Notes: generated by a model from the sequence alone, not told the origin. 64,000 nucleotides of DNA from JAGQSZ01 sp049647585 (GCA_049647585.1 JBARXY010000031.1:8728-72727); one strand, 5' to 3'; positions 8,673 to 17,529 are shown, numbered from the stretch's first letter. Program-made: numbers and translations.

Positions 8673-10523
8673 ATGAAAGATCGACCCGTACGGCGTCACC
8701 ATCGGCGCAAAACAGCGGGAGCGGTACTGACGGCCACGGCTGTTCTCGCAGCGCTTCTGGTGGGCATCACGACCGGCGTCAGTTCTGCAGCGCCGGTATC
8801 GAGCGAGGTGCCTGCGGTCTGTAGTGGGGCTGACAAGGATTCCCTCTCGACGCTGGCTCTCGCCAAGGCCCTGATTGGCTCCGACACAATCGCAGTCAAG
8901 CTCCTGGCCAACTCAGCAGGCGACATTCCAGCCAACGCCGGCATCGATGAAGACATCAACGCTGCCTTCAACTGGAAGGGCACCCTCGACCAGAAGCTGA
9001 TCGACAAAGCCGCCGAACTGAGCCTCGCCCTCAACATCACCAACATCAAGACACAGATGCTGGTCAAGGGCCCATCCAGTGTGGATTCATTCTCTTCCAC
9101 TGGCCCCAACACCAAGGTCGCTCCGGTCAAGGGCCAGCCATCGGTCCTGAACCTGGGCAACATCGGCGGACCGATCAAGACCACTGCCGGCGGCATCATC
9201 ACCTACCGCGTCGGAGCGGTCAGCCTGACTGCTTCGCTGTCCCTCAAGGGCCAGAACTTCGTGATCAACATGAAGTGTGCAACTGTTGGCAGCAACCTGA
9301 TCGCCAAGACGGCGGTCAAGGACCCCGATGCACCGACCTTCACTCCTGACATCGTCAAGCTCCAGGCCGAGGCCGGAGAGACCGTCTCGATCGATCTACT
9401 CAACGGAGTGATCTCTCCCGGCAAGACGCCACTGATCTCCGACAGCCTCAAGATTGTCGAGAATCCCGCTGGTGGCTCTGCCAGCATCAGCAACGGCGTC
9501 TTCAGCTTCACCGCTCCGTCGGCTCCCGGCACATACTCCACGACCGTAGAGATCTGCGGCGAGCCCAAGGCTGACTCCGGCATCCCTGGCGTCAGCGAAG
9601 TGCAGAAGATCCAACTCGGAACCAACTGGTCGGCTGACGGCATCTTGGCTCCCAGGCCGGTCGCCTTCACCCTCAAGTACGGCGATCAGGAAACTGCACT
9701 CATCTGGACCGCAGAGCACAACCTGCTCCCGGGTCTAGTCAACATGCCCCTCGCCGACGGATCGCCGACCCCTGCCAGCTGGGCACCAGCCGATGGACCC
9801 GGCCTGATCAATGCCTATGCCCTCCAGACCCATTACAAGCCCATCTCCGCAGCGGGAGTGCAGGCAGCGCTCGAGGCGCTCCCGGGTCTCGGTGCGGGCA
9901 ACGTCGAGGTCACCGACCTCAAGGAGAACCCCGCAAACCCGAACCTGGTCACCGGCTTCGGAATCACTTTCAAGGGCGACCTCGCTGAACAGGATGTTCC
10001 CGAGATCGGTCTGGGCCAGTGGTACTCCGTACCGCCGCAGGAAGTTCTCGACCGCATTGGTGAGGCAGTCGCCAACATCGCCGGCGGTGCCGGCGAAGAA
10101 GGCCCGGCCGATCCGAATGCGTTCAACTTCAACACTGCCGCAGGTATCACCGATACCGACACGGCAGATCAGAAAATCGCCAAGGCTGACAAGTACATCG
10201 GCGACAGGATCGTCCAGTCGATCACCGGTGGTCCTGCGGTGAGCCAGGACGAGTGGGACGGTTGGGTGCAGATCCGACTGATCGACCCGATCATGGACGC
10301 CGTTCCGGCCATCATCGCCTGGCTCACATCGCTGTTCCCCGAGAAGATCATCGTCTCGACCGAAACAGCTGGTGAAGCACCTACTCCTCCACAGGATCTG
10401 TGCGCACAGGCCATCATCGATGTGACCGTCTCCGGTCCCGCTGTCGAAGTCGGTGGAGAGACCCTCTTGCCGCCGGGTGGACCGCTTGCGAACGAGCCCA
10501 AGGGAATCTCGCTGGCTGGCTGA
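8673..10523 (+). CDS. large secreted protein of unknown function, 616 aa
   Basis: The ATG at 8673 is chosen because GGGAGA lies 7 bases upstream and it gives a clean Sec signal peptide: basic MKDRPVRRHHRRK, a hydrophobic core (AVLAALLVGITTGV) and a cleavage-like SSAAPVSS. The mature protein is rich in beta-prone, Gly/Asn/Thr segments and lacks membrane anchors, sortase motif or catalytic signature. It contains a stretch resembling a dehydratase-free Ig-like surface module (about residues 235-300: EAGETVSIDLLNG ... TYSTTVEICG), but I do not recognise the family. A strong terminator follows, so the gene is a single-gene transcript, probably well expressed and exported. Confidence 0.85.
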   Translation: MKDRPVRRHHRRKTAGAVLTATAVLAALLVGITTGVSSAAPVSSEVPAVCSGADKDSLSTLALAKALIGSDTIAVKLLANSAGDIPANAGIDEDINAAFNWKGTLDQKLIDKAAELSLALNITNIKTQMLVKGPSSVDSFSSTGPNTKVAPVKGQPSVLNLGNIGGPIKTTAGGIITYRVGAVSLTASLSLKGQNFVINMKCATVGSNLIAKTAVKDPDAPTFTPDIVKLQAEAGETVSIDLLNGVISPGKTPLISDSLKIVENPAGGSASISNGVFSFTAPSAPGTYSTTVEICGEPKADSGIPGVSEVQKIQLGTNWSADGILAPRPVAFTLKYGDQETALIWTAEHNLLPGLVNMPLADGSPTPASWAPADGPGLINAYALQTHYKPISAAGVQAALEALPGLGAGNVEVTDLKENPANPNLVTGFGITFKGDLAEQDVPEIGLGQWYSVPPQEVLDRIGEAVANIAGGAGEEGPADPNAFNFNTAAGITDTDTADQKIAKADKYIGDRIVQSITGGPAVSQDEWDGWVQIRLIDPIMDAVPAIIAWLTSLFPEKIIVSTETAGEAPTPPQDLCAQAIIDVTVSGPAVEVGGETLLPPGGPLANEPKGISLAG

Positions 10524-10560
10524 TTGACACTGCCGTCTGACGGCAACACCGATTGCAGTG

Positions 10561-10588
10561 AAGGGGATGCGAGAAATCGCATCCCCTT
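10561..10588 (+). terminator. perfect 12-bp hairpin with GAAA tetraloop
   Basis: AAGGGGATGCGA (10561-10572), loop GAAA, and the exact complement (10577-10588) form a very stable stem 38 bases after the secreted protein's stop codon. There is no U tract, as is common for actinobacterial terminators. A second small hairpin, TGCCGT-CTG-ACGGCA (10531-10545), precedes it. Confidence 0.85.
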
Positions 10589-10653
10589 CTCGCGTCCGGG
10601 CCACCGGTCCTGTCACAGTTATGAGTGTCACAGGCCATAGGCACTATGGAGAC

Positions 10654-11145
10654 ATGAAGAAACGCATGTTCGATACAGCGCCCGTTCGCCCGCACTCGGT
10701 AAAGGTTGCCCCGGTACGTCACCGACACAGGCGCGACGTCACACGCTGGGCGGTTGAGCGTGGCTACCCAATCAGTCGTGATGCTCTCGCCGCAATAGTT
10801 GCAACCCGCGTCATTCTGGTCGACGGCTCAATCTCGACGCGTTGGTCCGTCGATGAGGTCGACTCCCAACTCATGTGGGGTATAGCCAACTGGTGCCGCG
10901 CCCGCGGGGCGTCGATACCGGTCGGACTTGCCGCGACTCTCGACACCTACCTCAGGTACCTGTGCGCCAACAATCTGCTCGATTCGGCCTCTGATCCACT
11001 CAACCAGCTTCGTCGGGCCATCGCAGAGAACGGCGCCGAACTGCAAGCGGCTGCCGCGGCCGACGAAGGGCGAGGCGCTAACTCGGCGGCCCATCCGTCC
11101 CGTTCGCCGCGTCCACGACTCGCCCCTGTGCTGCCCATCGGTTGA
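10654..11145 (+). CDS. hypothetical protein, 163 aa
   Basis: An Arg/His-rich N-terminus (about 35 residues) is followed by a helical region with RWAVERGYPISRDALAAI and later an ending low in complexity. There is no signal peptide, membrane helix or known motif. The ATG at 10654 is preferred because GGAG lies 3-6 bases upstream; an in-frame ATG at 10621 would fall nearer to the terminator hairpin. The protein might bind nucleic acid given its basic start, but this is only an inference. It is not in an operon with its neighbours: the esterase downstream is convergent. Confidence 0.55.
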   Translation: MKKRMFDTAPVRPHSVKVAPVRHRHRRDVTRWAVERGYPISRDALAAIVATRVILVDGSISTRWSVDEVDSQLMWGIANWCRARGASIPVGLAATLDTYLRYLCANNLLDSASDPLNQLRRAIAENGAELQAAAAADEGRGANSAAHPSRSPRPRLAPVLPIG

Positions 11146-11179
11146 TCGATCGCTGGCGGCCGGTCGACCGACCTTCGGA

Positions 11180-12193
11180 CTACGACTCCAATCCGAAGAA
11201 CTTGAGGAGTTCGCTCAGCCCGTCGTAGCTACCCATCTTGGGCCACTCGTGTCCAAGCCCCGGTAGTCGCACCAGGCTGACCGATGTTCCCGAATCACAG
11301 CCCTTCCAATCAAAACGCTGATCGCCAGAGGAACCGGTGCGTGATGTCGGCTTACGGTCACAACCGTCTGCTGCTGCCCACGCGGCGACAGTGTCGGGAA
11401 CGGACGGGAGCGGGGCTGAGGACAAGATCTGTCCCAGACCCACACCACCGTTGTAGGGGACCACCGGGTCCGGGTCCGAGTGTTGGTGAAACAGTGAGAT
11501 CGGTTGCGAGGGCTTACATCCGAGAACGTTCGATCCACCGATCGGGGCGACTGCGGTGTACACGCCGGGTCGCGCACAAACGACCGCGTAGGCCATCAGT
11601 GCTCCAGCAGAGAAGCCGGTTACGTACAGTTGATCCGCGTCGACCTCTGGCAGGGCCTTCACCTGGCTCATCACCTGATCGATGAAGCCCAGGTCGTCGA
11701 TCCCCAGCAGGTTCGAGGGCGGGCAGCATGGGCCCAGGTTCCACGAGTTCGCGAAACCCTGGGGAAAGACCGCCACGAAACGGTCTTGGGCGACCGCACC
11801 CTTCCAGTCCGCTGTGTCGATCATCTGGGTGCGATCGACACCGAGGCCGTGCAGAACCAGGACGACCGGTAGTCGTTCGCCGGCGGCTACATCCTCGGGC
11901 ACGACCGTCAGGTACTCGCGTGCCACCAAACCCATCTGGATGACGTTGTCGCGGACAACTGCCGGCTCGGTCGATTTCTCGGGCCGGTCGGATCCGGACG
12001 GCTGGTTCGGCTCCGACGGGTCACTCGTCGGCCCGGGCAAAGGCTGCTGAACACCCGGTCGACGATTCGAGTCGGCCCGTGAGGTTGAACCGTTGCCATT
12101 CCCGTTGGCCACAAGAACGAGGACCAGTGCCAGGCCGAGCGCGACACAGGCGACAATCAGCGCTCCGACGATCAGTTTCGTCCTTGTCACCAA
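11180..12193 (-). CDS. secreted alpha/beta-hydrolase, LpqC / PHB-depolymerase-like esterase
   Basis: A 337-residue esterase of the poly(3-hydroxybutyrate) depolymerase/feruloyl esterase family (LpqC-like). An N-terminal hydrophobic segment (about residues 8-30) exports or anchors it, followed by a Ser/Pro/Glu-rich linker. The catalytic fold is clear: oxyanion strand LVLHGLG, nucleophile elbow GFSAGALMA, acid region HQHSDPDPVVPY and catalytic His in LGHEWPKM. Two CC/C pairs (GPCCPP; CARPG) may form disulfides outside the cell. It cleaves ester bonds in extracellular polymers or lipids; the actual substrate is not evident. It is transcribed alone, toward the preceding gene. Confidence 0.85.
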   Translation of the reverse strand: MVTRTKLIVGALIVACVALGLALVLVLVANGNGNGSTSRADSNRRPGVQQPLPGPTSDPSEPNQPSGSDRPEKSTEPAVVRDNVIQMGLVAREYLTVVPEDVAAGERLPVVLVLHGLGVDRTQMIDTADWKGAVAQDRFVAVFPQGFANSWNLGPCCPPSNLLGIDDLGFIDQVMSQVKALPEVDADQLYVTGFSAGALMAYAVVCARPGVYTAVAPIGGSNVLGCKPSQPISLFHQHSDPDPVVPYNGGVGLGQILSSAPLPSVPDTVAAWAAADGCDRKPTSRTGSSGDQRFDWKGCDSGTSVSLVRLPGLGHEWPKMGSYDGLSELLKFFGLES

Positions 12194-12319
12194 CGTCCTC
12201 CAGATTCGTAACGACGCGTCTCCGAGTCAGGCTGACCGGAACGCACAGGACCGTGGCGTCTGGTCGCACCCGGTCTCGGGTCAGCGCGCAAGTGTAGGGC
12301 CGACCCTCGGGATCAGTTT

Positions 12320-12334
12320 CTGACGCCCCGTCAG
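12320..12334. promoter_or_regulatory. CTGACG-CCC-CGTCAG operator, copy 1 (fadE30-like operon)
   Basis: A perfect 6-3-6 inverted repeat ending 21 bases before the fadE30-like ATG. The same sequence recurs before ipdA (53970), before the DUF35 gene (62138) and, with one arm mismatch, before the Rv3548c-like SDR (19651). The very short distance to the start codon suggests a leaderless or nearly leaderless transcript whose promoter is blocked when the site is bound. The symmetrical size fits a TetR-type dimer. Confidence 0.75.
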
Positions 12335-12355
12335 TTCCCTGTAGCTTGACCGGCG

Positions 12356-13603
12356 ATGAGCGACGAATCCGACCCGGGCCAACGCCCCGTAAAGCCGGCA
12401 ACCAGACCGTCTGTTCCAACCTCGGAATTGGAGTTCCGCGGTGTGGTCCGCCAGTGGATGGCAGAGCACCTCATTGGAGAGTTCGAAAAGCTCCGCTTCC
12501 GCGGTGGGCCCGGGGACGAGCACGCATTTGTCGCGGAGCGGATGGAGTGGGAGCGGGAACTCGCTTCCGGCGGGTGGACCGGGGTCGGCTGGCCCGTCGA
12601 ACACGGGGGTCTCGGACTTCCGATCAACCTCGAGGTGGCCTTCCACGAGGAGTACTCGGCCGCCGGAGGTCCGGGACGGGCAGGACTCATCGGCGAAGGA
12701 CTACTCGGCCCGACGCTCATCCATTTCTCGTCCCCCCAGATCCAGCAGCGGTTCCTTCCGGGGATACTTGCGGGCACGGAGTTCTGGTGCCAGGGATATT
12801 CGGAGCCGAACGCCGGGTCTGACCTGGCCAACGTAAAGACCCGCGCGCGGATAGAGGGTGACGAGTGGGTCATCGACGGTCAGAAGGTCTGGACATCGCT
12901 GGCCCAATGGTCCGACTGGTGCTTCGTGGTGTGCCGCACCGAGGAAGGGTCGCAGCGGCACAAGGGCCTCTCCTATCTGCTGGTCCCAATGGATCAGCCA
13001 GGAATCGAAATACGCCCGATTCGTCAGATCACCGGAACCGCCGAGTTCAACGAGGTCTTCTTCGACGGAGCACGCACATCAGTCGACCTTTGCGTCGGGG
13101 AACCGGGCGAGGGATGGAAGGTTGCCATGGGCACCCTTGCCTTCGAGCGCGGTGTGCTCACCCTGGGCCAGCAGATGGCCTTCCACCGCGAGTTGACTGA
13201 GATCACCGACAACGCCAAGGACCGTGGCCTGACCCGCGATCCAATTGTCCGCCAGCGACTCGCATCCATGTGGTCACGATTGAGGATCATGCGCTGGAAC
13301 GCCCTGCGCGCACTGCGGGTCGACGAGACTGTCGCCCTTCCCCGCGAAGCCATGATCAACAAGCTGTACTGGGCGAACCTGCACCGGGACATGGGCGAGT
13401 TGGCGATGGACGTCCTGGGTGCCGGGGCGATGCTCACCAGATATTCGGCCGCAGATGAAGGCGACGCCGGTGAACTGGAGATGGGCCCGTCGCACAAGCT
13501 GTTCTTCTTCAGCCGGTCCGACACGATCTACGGCGGTTCCGACGAGATCCAACGCAATGTCATCGGTGAACGAGCCCTCGGCCTGCCCCGAGAGCCCCGA
13601 TAG
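12356..13603 (+). CDS. fadE30: acyl-CoA dehydrogenase, FadE30-like
   Basis: A 415-residue FAD-dependent acyl-CoA dehydrogenase. The central region holds the substrate/FAD signature WCQGYSEPNAGSDLANV and DEWVIDGQKVWTS, and the C-terminus has YGGSDEIQRNVIGERALGL with the helix that carries the FAD/CoA contacts. Spacing and wording match mycobacterial FadE30 (Rv3560c), which dehydrogenates 5-OH-HIP-CoA in steroid C/D-ring breakdown; this is recalled, not searched. It heads an operon with an IpdF-like SDR and a MaoC hydratase, the same neighbours of Rv3560c/Rv3559c. There is no strong Shine-Dalgarno sequence, in line with a leaderless start right after the operator. Confidence 0.8.
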   Translation: MSDESDPGQRPVKPATRPSVPTSELEFRGVVRQWMAEHLIGEFEKLRFRGGPGDEHAFVAERMEWERELASGGWTGVGWPVEHGGLGLPINLEVAFHEEYSAAGGPGRAGLIGEGLLGPTLIHFSSPQIQQRFLPGILAGTEFWCQGYSEPNAGSDLANVKTRARIEGDEWVIDGQKVWTSLAQWSDWCFVVCRTEEGSQRHKGLSYLLVPMDQPGIEIRPIRQITGTAEFNEVFFDGARTSVDLCVGEPGEGWKVAMGTLAFERGVLTLGQQMAFHRELTEITDNAKDRGLTRDPIVRQRLASMWSRLRIMRWNALRALRVDETVALPREAMINKLYWANLHRDMGELAMDVLGAGAMLTRYSAADEGDAGELEMGPSHKLFFFSRSDTIYGGSDEIQRNVIGERALGLPREPR

Positions 13604-13626
13604 ATCCACTACAACGAGGAACCAAG

Positions 13627-14424
13627 ATGAGCCCAGAGAAGACGAGCCCCGAATCGCCGATCGAGCCGACAGGTCACGGACTCCTGGCAGACAGGACCGT
13701 CGTCATTACCGCAGCGGCGGGAAGTGGCATCGGAGGGTCCCTGGCCAGGCGTTGCATGCTGGAAGGCGCACGCATCGTGATCTCCGACGCCCACGAGCGC
13801 CGGCTGGGAGAGACCGCCGATGCACTGGCTTCGGAGTTCGGTACCCGTCCTGCGACGTTCCGTTGCGACGTGACCAACGAGGACGACGTGCAGGCCCTCG
13901 TTGATGGCGCCATTGCCGACCTCGGTGGCATCGACGTCTGGATGAACAACGCCGGTCTCGGTGGAAACGGTCTGATCACCGAGATCACAGACGAGCAGTG
14001 GTCCAAGGTCATCGACGTGACTCTCACCGGCACGTTCCGTTGTCTCAGAGCGGTCCTCCCCCACATGTATGAACGGCGGAGCGGTGTGATCGTCAACAAC
14101 GCCTCGGTGCTCGGCTGGAGAGCTCAGGAGAAGCAGGCGCACTACGCAGCAGCGAAGGCCGGAGTGATGGCGTTGACCCGCTCCGCCGCGGTCGAGGCGG
14201 CCGAGTTCAACGTGCGCATCAACGCCGTTGCCCCGAGCCTGGCTATGCACCCGAACCTTGCGAAGGTCACTCCTCCCGGACTTCTCGAGGAGCTCGTCGC
14301 CAAGGAGGCATTCGGTCGGGCTGCCGAGCCGTGGGAGGTGGCCAATGTCATGGTTTTCCTCGCAAGTGAACTGTCGACCTACCTCACCGGTGAGGTCATC
14401 TCGGTGTCGAGCCAGCACGCATGA
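13627..14424 (+). CDS. ipdF: short-chain dehydrogenase, IpdF-like
   Basis: A 265-residue Rossmann-fold SDR. Cofactor loop TAAAGSGIG (in place of the usual TGxxxGIG), NNAG at about residue 100, catalytic Ser in NNASVLGWRAQ, and Tyr/Lys in YAAAKAGVMAL are all present. The run VIVNNASVLGWRAQ, the 'FGRAAEPWEVA' region and the TGEVISVSS end closely recall Rv3559c (IpdF), which oxidises the 5-hydroxyl of HIP-CoA in steroid degradation. It begins 23 bases after the FadE30-like gene and overlaps the MaoC gene (ATGA), so is co-transcribed. An N-terminal extension of about 15 polar residues precedes the fold. Confidence 0.82.
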   Translation: MSPEKTSPESPIEPTGHGLLADRTVVITAAAGSGIGGSLARRCMLEGARIVISDAHERRLGETADALASEFGTRPATFRCDVTNEDDVQALVDGAIADLGGIDVWMNNAGLGGNGLITEITDEQWSKVIDVTLTGTFRCLRAVLPHMYERRSGVIVNNASVLGWRAQEKQAHYAAAKAGVMALTRSAAVEAAEFNVRINAVAPSLAMHPNLAKVTPPGLLEELVAKEAFGRAAEPWEVANVMVFLASELSTYLTGEVISVSSQHA

Positions 14425-14879
14425 CCACCACCGTTTCCTCCCCGAGTGAGCTGCTCGCACTCGTCGGCCAGGATCTTGGCCACACCTCCTGGTCGCCGGT
14501 CACCCAGGACCAGGTCAACCTGTTCGCAGAGGCGACAGGTGACCACCAATGGATCCACGTCGACGTTGAACGTGCCAAGGCTGAGTCCCCTTTCGGCGGT
14601 CCGATCGCACACGGCTATCTGACGCTGTCACTGGTCAACAAGTTCCTACCCGACCTGCTGGACGTGCAGGGCGCGTCAATGGGCGTGAACGTCGGACTCG
14701 ACAAGGTCCGTTTCCCTTCACCGGTGCCGACCGGGTCGCGGCTGCGTGGCCACGGAGAGGTCGTTTCGGTCGAAGAGGCAAAGGGCGGGTTCCAGATCAC
14801 AGTCCGAGTCACCATCGAGGTCGATGGCTCGGACAAACCATGCTGTGTGGCGGACACGGTCAGCCGCTTCTTCCCCTGA
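14421..14879 (+). CDS. MaoC-like (R)-specific enoyl-CoA hydratase
   Basis: A 152-residue hotdog-fold hydratase. The signature FAEATGDHQWIHVD (catalytic Asp and His of the hydratase-2 motif) and GGPIAHGYLTLSL are intact, and the length is that of the single-domain HtdZ (Rv0130) family. It adds water to or removes it from 2-enoyl-CoA or related thioesters. The ATG overlaps the stop of the ipdF-like gene, so it is translated with the FadE30/IpdF pair and probably acts on the same HIP-CoA-type intermediate or on the released fragments. Confidence 0.85.
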   Translation: MTTTVSSPSELLALVGQDLGHTSWSPVTQDQVNLFAEATGDHQWIHVDVERAKAESPFGGPIAHGYLTLSLVNKFLPDLLDVQGASMGVNVGLDKVRFPSPVPTGSRLRGHGEVVSVEEAKGGFQITVRVTIEVDGSDKPCCVADTVSRFFP

Positions 14880-14990
14880 CCGAACCGAGCTCTCAGCCAG
14901 GCTCGGTTGATCACCTCGTCCGAGTGGTCGCCGCGCCGGGTAGGGCCCTGAATCGGAGCAGTGGGCACGGGCTCCGGTTGGCTACCGGCG

Positions 14991-15006
14991 GTTACCGGTC
15001 GGTAAC
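14991..15006. promoter_or_regulatory. perfect GTTACCG-GT-CGGTAAC inverted repeat upstream of the thiolase
   Basis: A 7-2-7 perfect palindrome, 61 bases before the thiolase ATG, embedded in a run with two further TACCGG elements. It differs from the CTGACG operator, so this thiolase may be switched separately from the adjacent fadE30-like operon. Confidence 0.5.
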
Positions 15007-15066
15007 ATTGGTCTCTGGCCGACGAGCGTCGGTCATTACCTCTCAAGTTTCCTCAGGGGGAGCCAA

Positions 15067-16272
15067 ATGACCGAGGCCGTGATCGTCTCAACCGCTCGCA
15101 CGCCGATTGGCCGAGCTGGCAAGGGTTCACTGAAGGACATTCGTCCCGACGACCTTTCCGCAATCGCCATCAAGGCAGTGCTCGAACAGATTCCCGCCAT
15201 GGACAGCAGCCTCATCGAGGACGTCCTCTGGGGCTGCGGGCAGCCCGCCGGCGAATCCGGCCACAACATCGGTCGAGTGTCGGCACTTCTCGCCGGACTC
15301 GAGGACACACCGGGCGTGACGGTCAACCGCTACTGCTCCTCGTCGCTCATGACCATTCGTATGGCCGCCCACGCGATTCTCGCTGGCGATGGTGACGCAT
15401 TCGTAGCCGGTGGCGTCGAGACCATCAGCCGCAACATGCTGCACCTGGCGCTCGCCGATGGACCGAAGAACCCGATCTTCGCCGAGGCCGAGGCACGTAG
15501 CGCGGAGCGGGCACAGGGCGGCGCATCCACCTGGGCTCCCGCCGAGGGACTCCCCGACATCTACTTGGCCATGGGTCAGACCGCCGAGAACGTCGCCCAG
15601 TTCGAGAACGTCTCGCGTGCTGAACAGGACGAGTTCGCGGCGCTGAGCCAGAACCGTGCCGAGGAGAGCCTGAACAACGGATACTGGGAAGCAGAGATCA
15701 CTCCCGTCCAGAGTCCCGATGGCTTGGTCAACGCTGACGACGGCATCCGTGCCGGAACCACTGTTGAGAAGCTGTCCGGGCTCAAGCCCGCCTTCCGCCC
15801 CGATGGAACCGTCACAGCCGGAAACGCCTGCCCACTGAACGACGGTGCCGCCGCCGTCGTCGTAATGAGCGACACCAAGGCCAAGGAACTCGGTCTAACG
15901 CCGCTGGCTCGTATCGTGTCATCAGCTGCGACCGCTCTGAACCCAGAGATCATGGGTCTGGGCCCTGTCGAGGCTTCACGCAAGGCGCTCTCTCGTGCAG
16001 GTATGTCGATTGATGACATCGACCTGGTCGAGATCAACGAGGCTTTCGCTGCGCAGGTCATCCCTTCCGCACGTCACCTCGGTATTGAGTGGGACAAGCT
16101 GAACACCCGCGGCGGCTCGATCGCTCTCGGCCATCCCTTCGGCATGACCGGTGCCCGCATCATGACAACTCTGATCCACAACCTTCGCGAGTCGGACAAG
16201 ACCTTCGGCCTTGAGACCATGTGTGTCGGTGGCGGTCAGGGAATGGCGATGATCATCGAGCGCCTCAGCTGA
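15067..16272 (+). CDS. acetyl-CoA C-acyltransferase (thiolase)
   Basis: A 401-residue degradative-type thiolase that cleaves 3-ketoacyl-CoA with CoA. The active nucleophile Cys lies in NRYCSSSLMTI (residue about 93), the second site in EINEAFAAQVIPS, His in GGSIALGHPFGMTGAR and the closing Cys in CVGGGQGMAMIIE. The protein is intact, with a canonical start preceded by CAGGGGGAGCC (GGGGGA). Another thiolase in the window (24406-25554) is much closer to FadA6, so this copy is better called a general FadA/ThlA enzyme. It follows the MaoC gene by 187 bases with its own palindromic upstream site. Confidence 0.9.
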   Translation: MTEAVIVSTARTPIGRAGKGSLKDIRPDDLSAIAIKAVLEQIPAMDSSLIEDVLWGCGQPAGESGHNIGRVSALLAGLEDTPGVTVNRYCSSSLMTIRMAAHAILAGDGDAFVAGGVETISRNMLHLALADGPKNPIFAEAEARSAERAQGGASTWAPAEGLPDIYLAMGQTAENVAQFENVSRAEQDEFAALSQNRAEESLNNGYWEAEITPVQSPDGLVNADDGIRAGTTVEKLSGLKPAFRPDGTVTAGNACPLNDGAAAVVVMSDTKAKELGLTPLARIVSSAATALNPEIMGLGPVEASRKALSRAGMSIDDIDLVEINEAFAAQVIPSARHLGIEWDKLNTRGGSIALGHPFGMTGARIMTTLIHNLRESDKTFGLETMCVGGGQGMAMIIERLS

Positions 16273-16356
16273 TCGGCTACAGCAGATCAGAGTTACCCAG
16301 ATCAGAGTTCGACTCTCGCGGTTGGACTCTCTAGCGGACTCTTTGAGCGCTTGTTT

Positions 16357-16387
16357 CGGCCCGGACCTCACTGCGAGGTTCGGGCCG
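16357..16387 (+). terminator. 13-bp GC-rich hairpin terminator after the thiolase
   Basis: CGGCCCGGACCTC pairs with GAGGTTCGGGCCG (one G-U pair) around the loop ACTGC. It lies 85 bases after the stop. Upstream of it is a 12-base direct repeat (CAGATCAGAGTT) at 16283 and 16298, period 15. Confidence 0.8.
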
Positions 16388-16499
16388 AGTACTTCACTAG
16401 GCAATATCTTCGAGCCGTTTTGGGCGGCCGGGCCAACGGCGAAGCACCGAGTCATCAACAAACTTGTCAGCAAAGTGGTTGCTTAAGCAGCATCGCCCG

Positions 16500-16667
16500 A
16501 TGACCACCCAATCGGTGAATCACGGGGTTCTCTTGTCCAAGTCTGAGTCGCCTCTGGCTGGGGACTGGTGGCTGGCGGCCGATGGCCTGTGGTACCCGCC
16601 CGAGGCTCAGGTCATCCTCGGGCAGCAGCTCGAGGGACGCAGACCGGCACTGCAACCTTGGGTGTAG
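16500..16667 (+). CDS. short ORF with Trp-rich WWxAxDGxWYPPE motif
   Basis: A 55-residue frame whose middle, GDWWLAADGLWYPPE, matches a Trp-rich motif (DUF2510-like) that I associate with N-termini of many Acidimicrobiia membrane proteins. The protein ends soon after it, which is unusual. A second frame (16568-16888, offset by two) continues with MKRFVQAHVRGVLMPDGADS, so this may be the front of a frameshifted gene reaching to about 16888. Low confidence as a working gene. No promoter or ribosome site was identified. The region 16668-16937 holds only this possible remnant. Confidence 0.35.
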   Translation: MTTQSVNHGVLLSKSESPLAGDWWLAADGLWYPPEAQVILGQQLEGRRPALQPWV

Positions 16668-16937
16668 TCGTAACCGACAAGCTGGCACCTGACGCCGAGA
16701 AGTGGGCGACGAGGGGAAGATCATCCAGGTTCGCTGCGCTCGGCTATCCGGTCGCGGTAGAGGTCGCCAAGGGCAGTGTCTCCAACCCAAAGCGGATACT
16801 CCTCGGCTGGGCGTATTCGGGCGCCATGAAGAGGTTCGTCCAAGCGCACGTTCGGGGTGTTCTCATGCCGGACGGCGCTGACTCCTAGGCCCGAGGTCTG
16901 CCGGGGTCGAGTTCAGGCAGCAACCACAGGCAGAACC

Positions 16938-17324
16938 TCAGGCAGAGGCTGGTATGGATACGATCTCGGGTCGAAGTTCCTTCACCCGGTTGTCGTCATC
17001 GACGAAGACCGCGGTCGGCTGGTGCGTGCGAGCCTCTGCGTCCTCCATGTCGACGAAGGTAGCGATTATCACCTTGTCCCCGGTGTTGATCAGGTTCGCG
17101 GCCGCACCGTTGATACCAATCACCCCGCTGCCCCGAGGGCCTGCGATGACATAGGTGGCAAGGCGCGCACCGTTGGTCACATCCCAGATCTGCACCTCTT
17201 CCCACTCGAGGATGCCCGAGGCATCCAGCAGGTCCTGATCGATCGTCACTGAGCCTTCGTAATCAACGTCGGCGTGGGTGACAGTCGCACGGTGGATCTT
17301 CGACGCAAACATTCTGCGGCGCAT
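16938..17324 (-). CDS. panD: aspartate 1-decarboxylase proenzyme (PanD)
   Basis: A 128-residue protein that converts aspartate to beta-alanine for pantothenate/CoA synthesis. The self-cleavage site is in DYEGSVTID (between Gly and Ser, residues about 24-25), where the new Ser N-terminus becomes the pyruvoyl cofactor. RGSGVIGINGAAA and the Arg/Lys residues around it match PanD. The ATG at 17324 is chosen because GGAAAG lies 6 bases upstream and it gives the normal start (MRRRMFASKIHRATV); an in-frame start 18 codons earlier adds a non-homologous tail. It is alone, not next to panC. Confidence 0.95.
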   Translation of the reverse strand: MRRRMFASKIHRATVTHADVDYEGSVTIDQDLLDASGILEWEEVQIWDVTNGARLATYVIAGPRGSGVIGINGAAANLINTGDKVIIATFVDMEDAEARTHQPTAVFVDDDNRVKELRPEIVSIPASA

Positions 17325-17529
17325 CACAACTTTCCAATGGTCGGTCACGCCCCGGGGAGGTGCGTGCTTCATCATCAACGCTAACTAAGTCAACCATTCC
17401 GGGGCAACCCGCATTCCCAAATGAAGGTGATCACTCAGAATCCAGGCGTGAGCATCCAGCCTAGGCAGCGCACCCAAATTTCCGGCCCAGTCATCGGTTA
17501 TGACTACACCCAGTCATCGATAACGACAG

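Noticed and set aside
15067..16272. FadA6 assignment for this thiolase
   Set aside because: The thiolase at 24406-25554 has the FadA6-type start and interior segments; this one has a different active-site neighbourhood (NRYCSSSLMTI).
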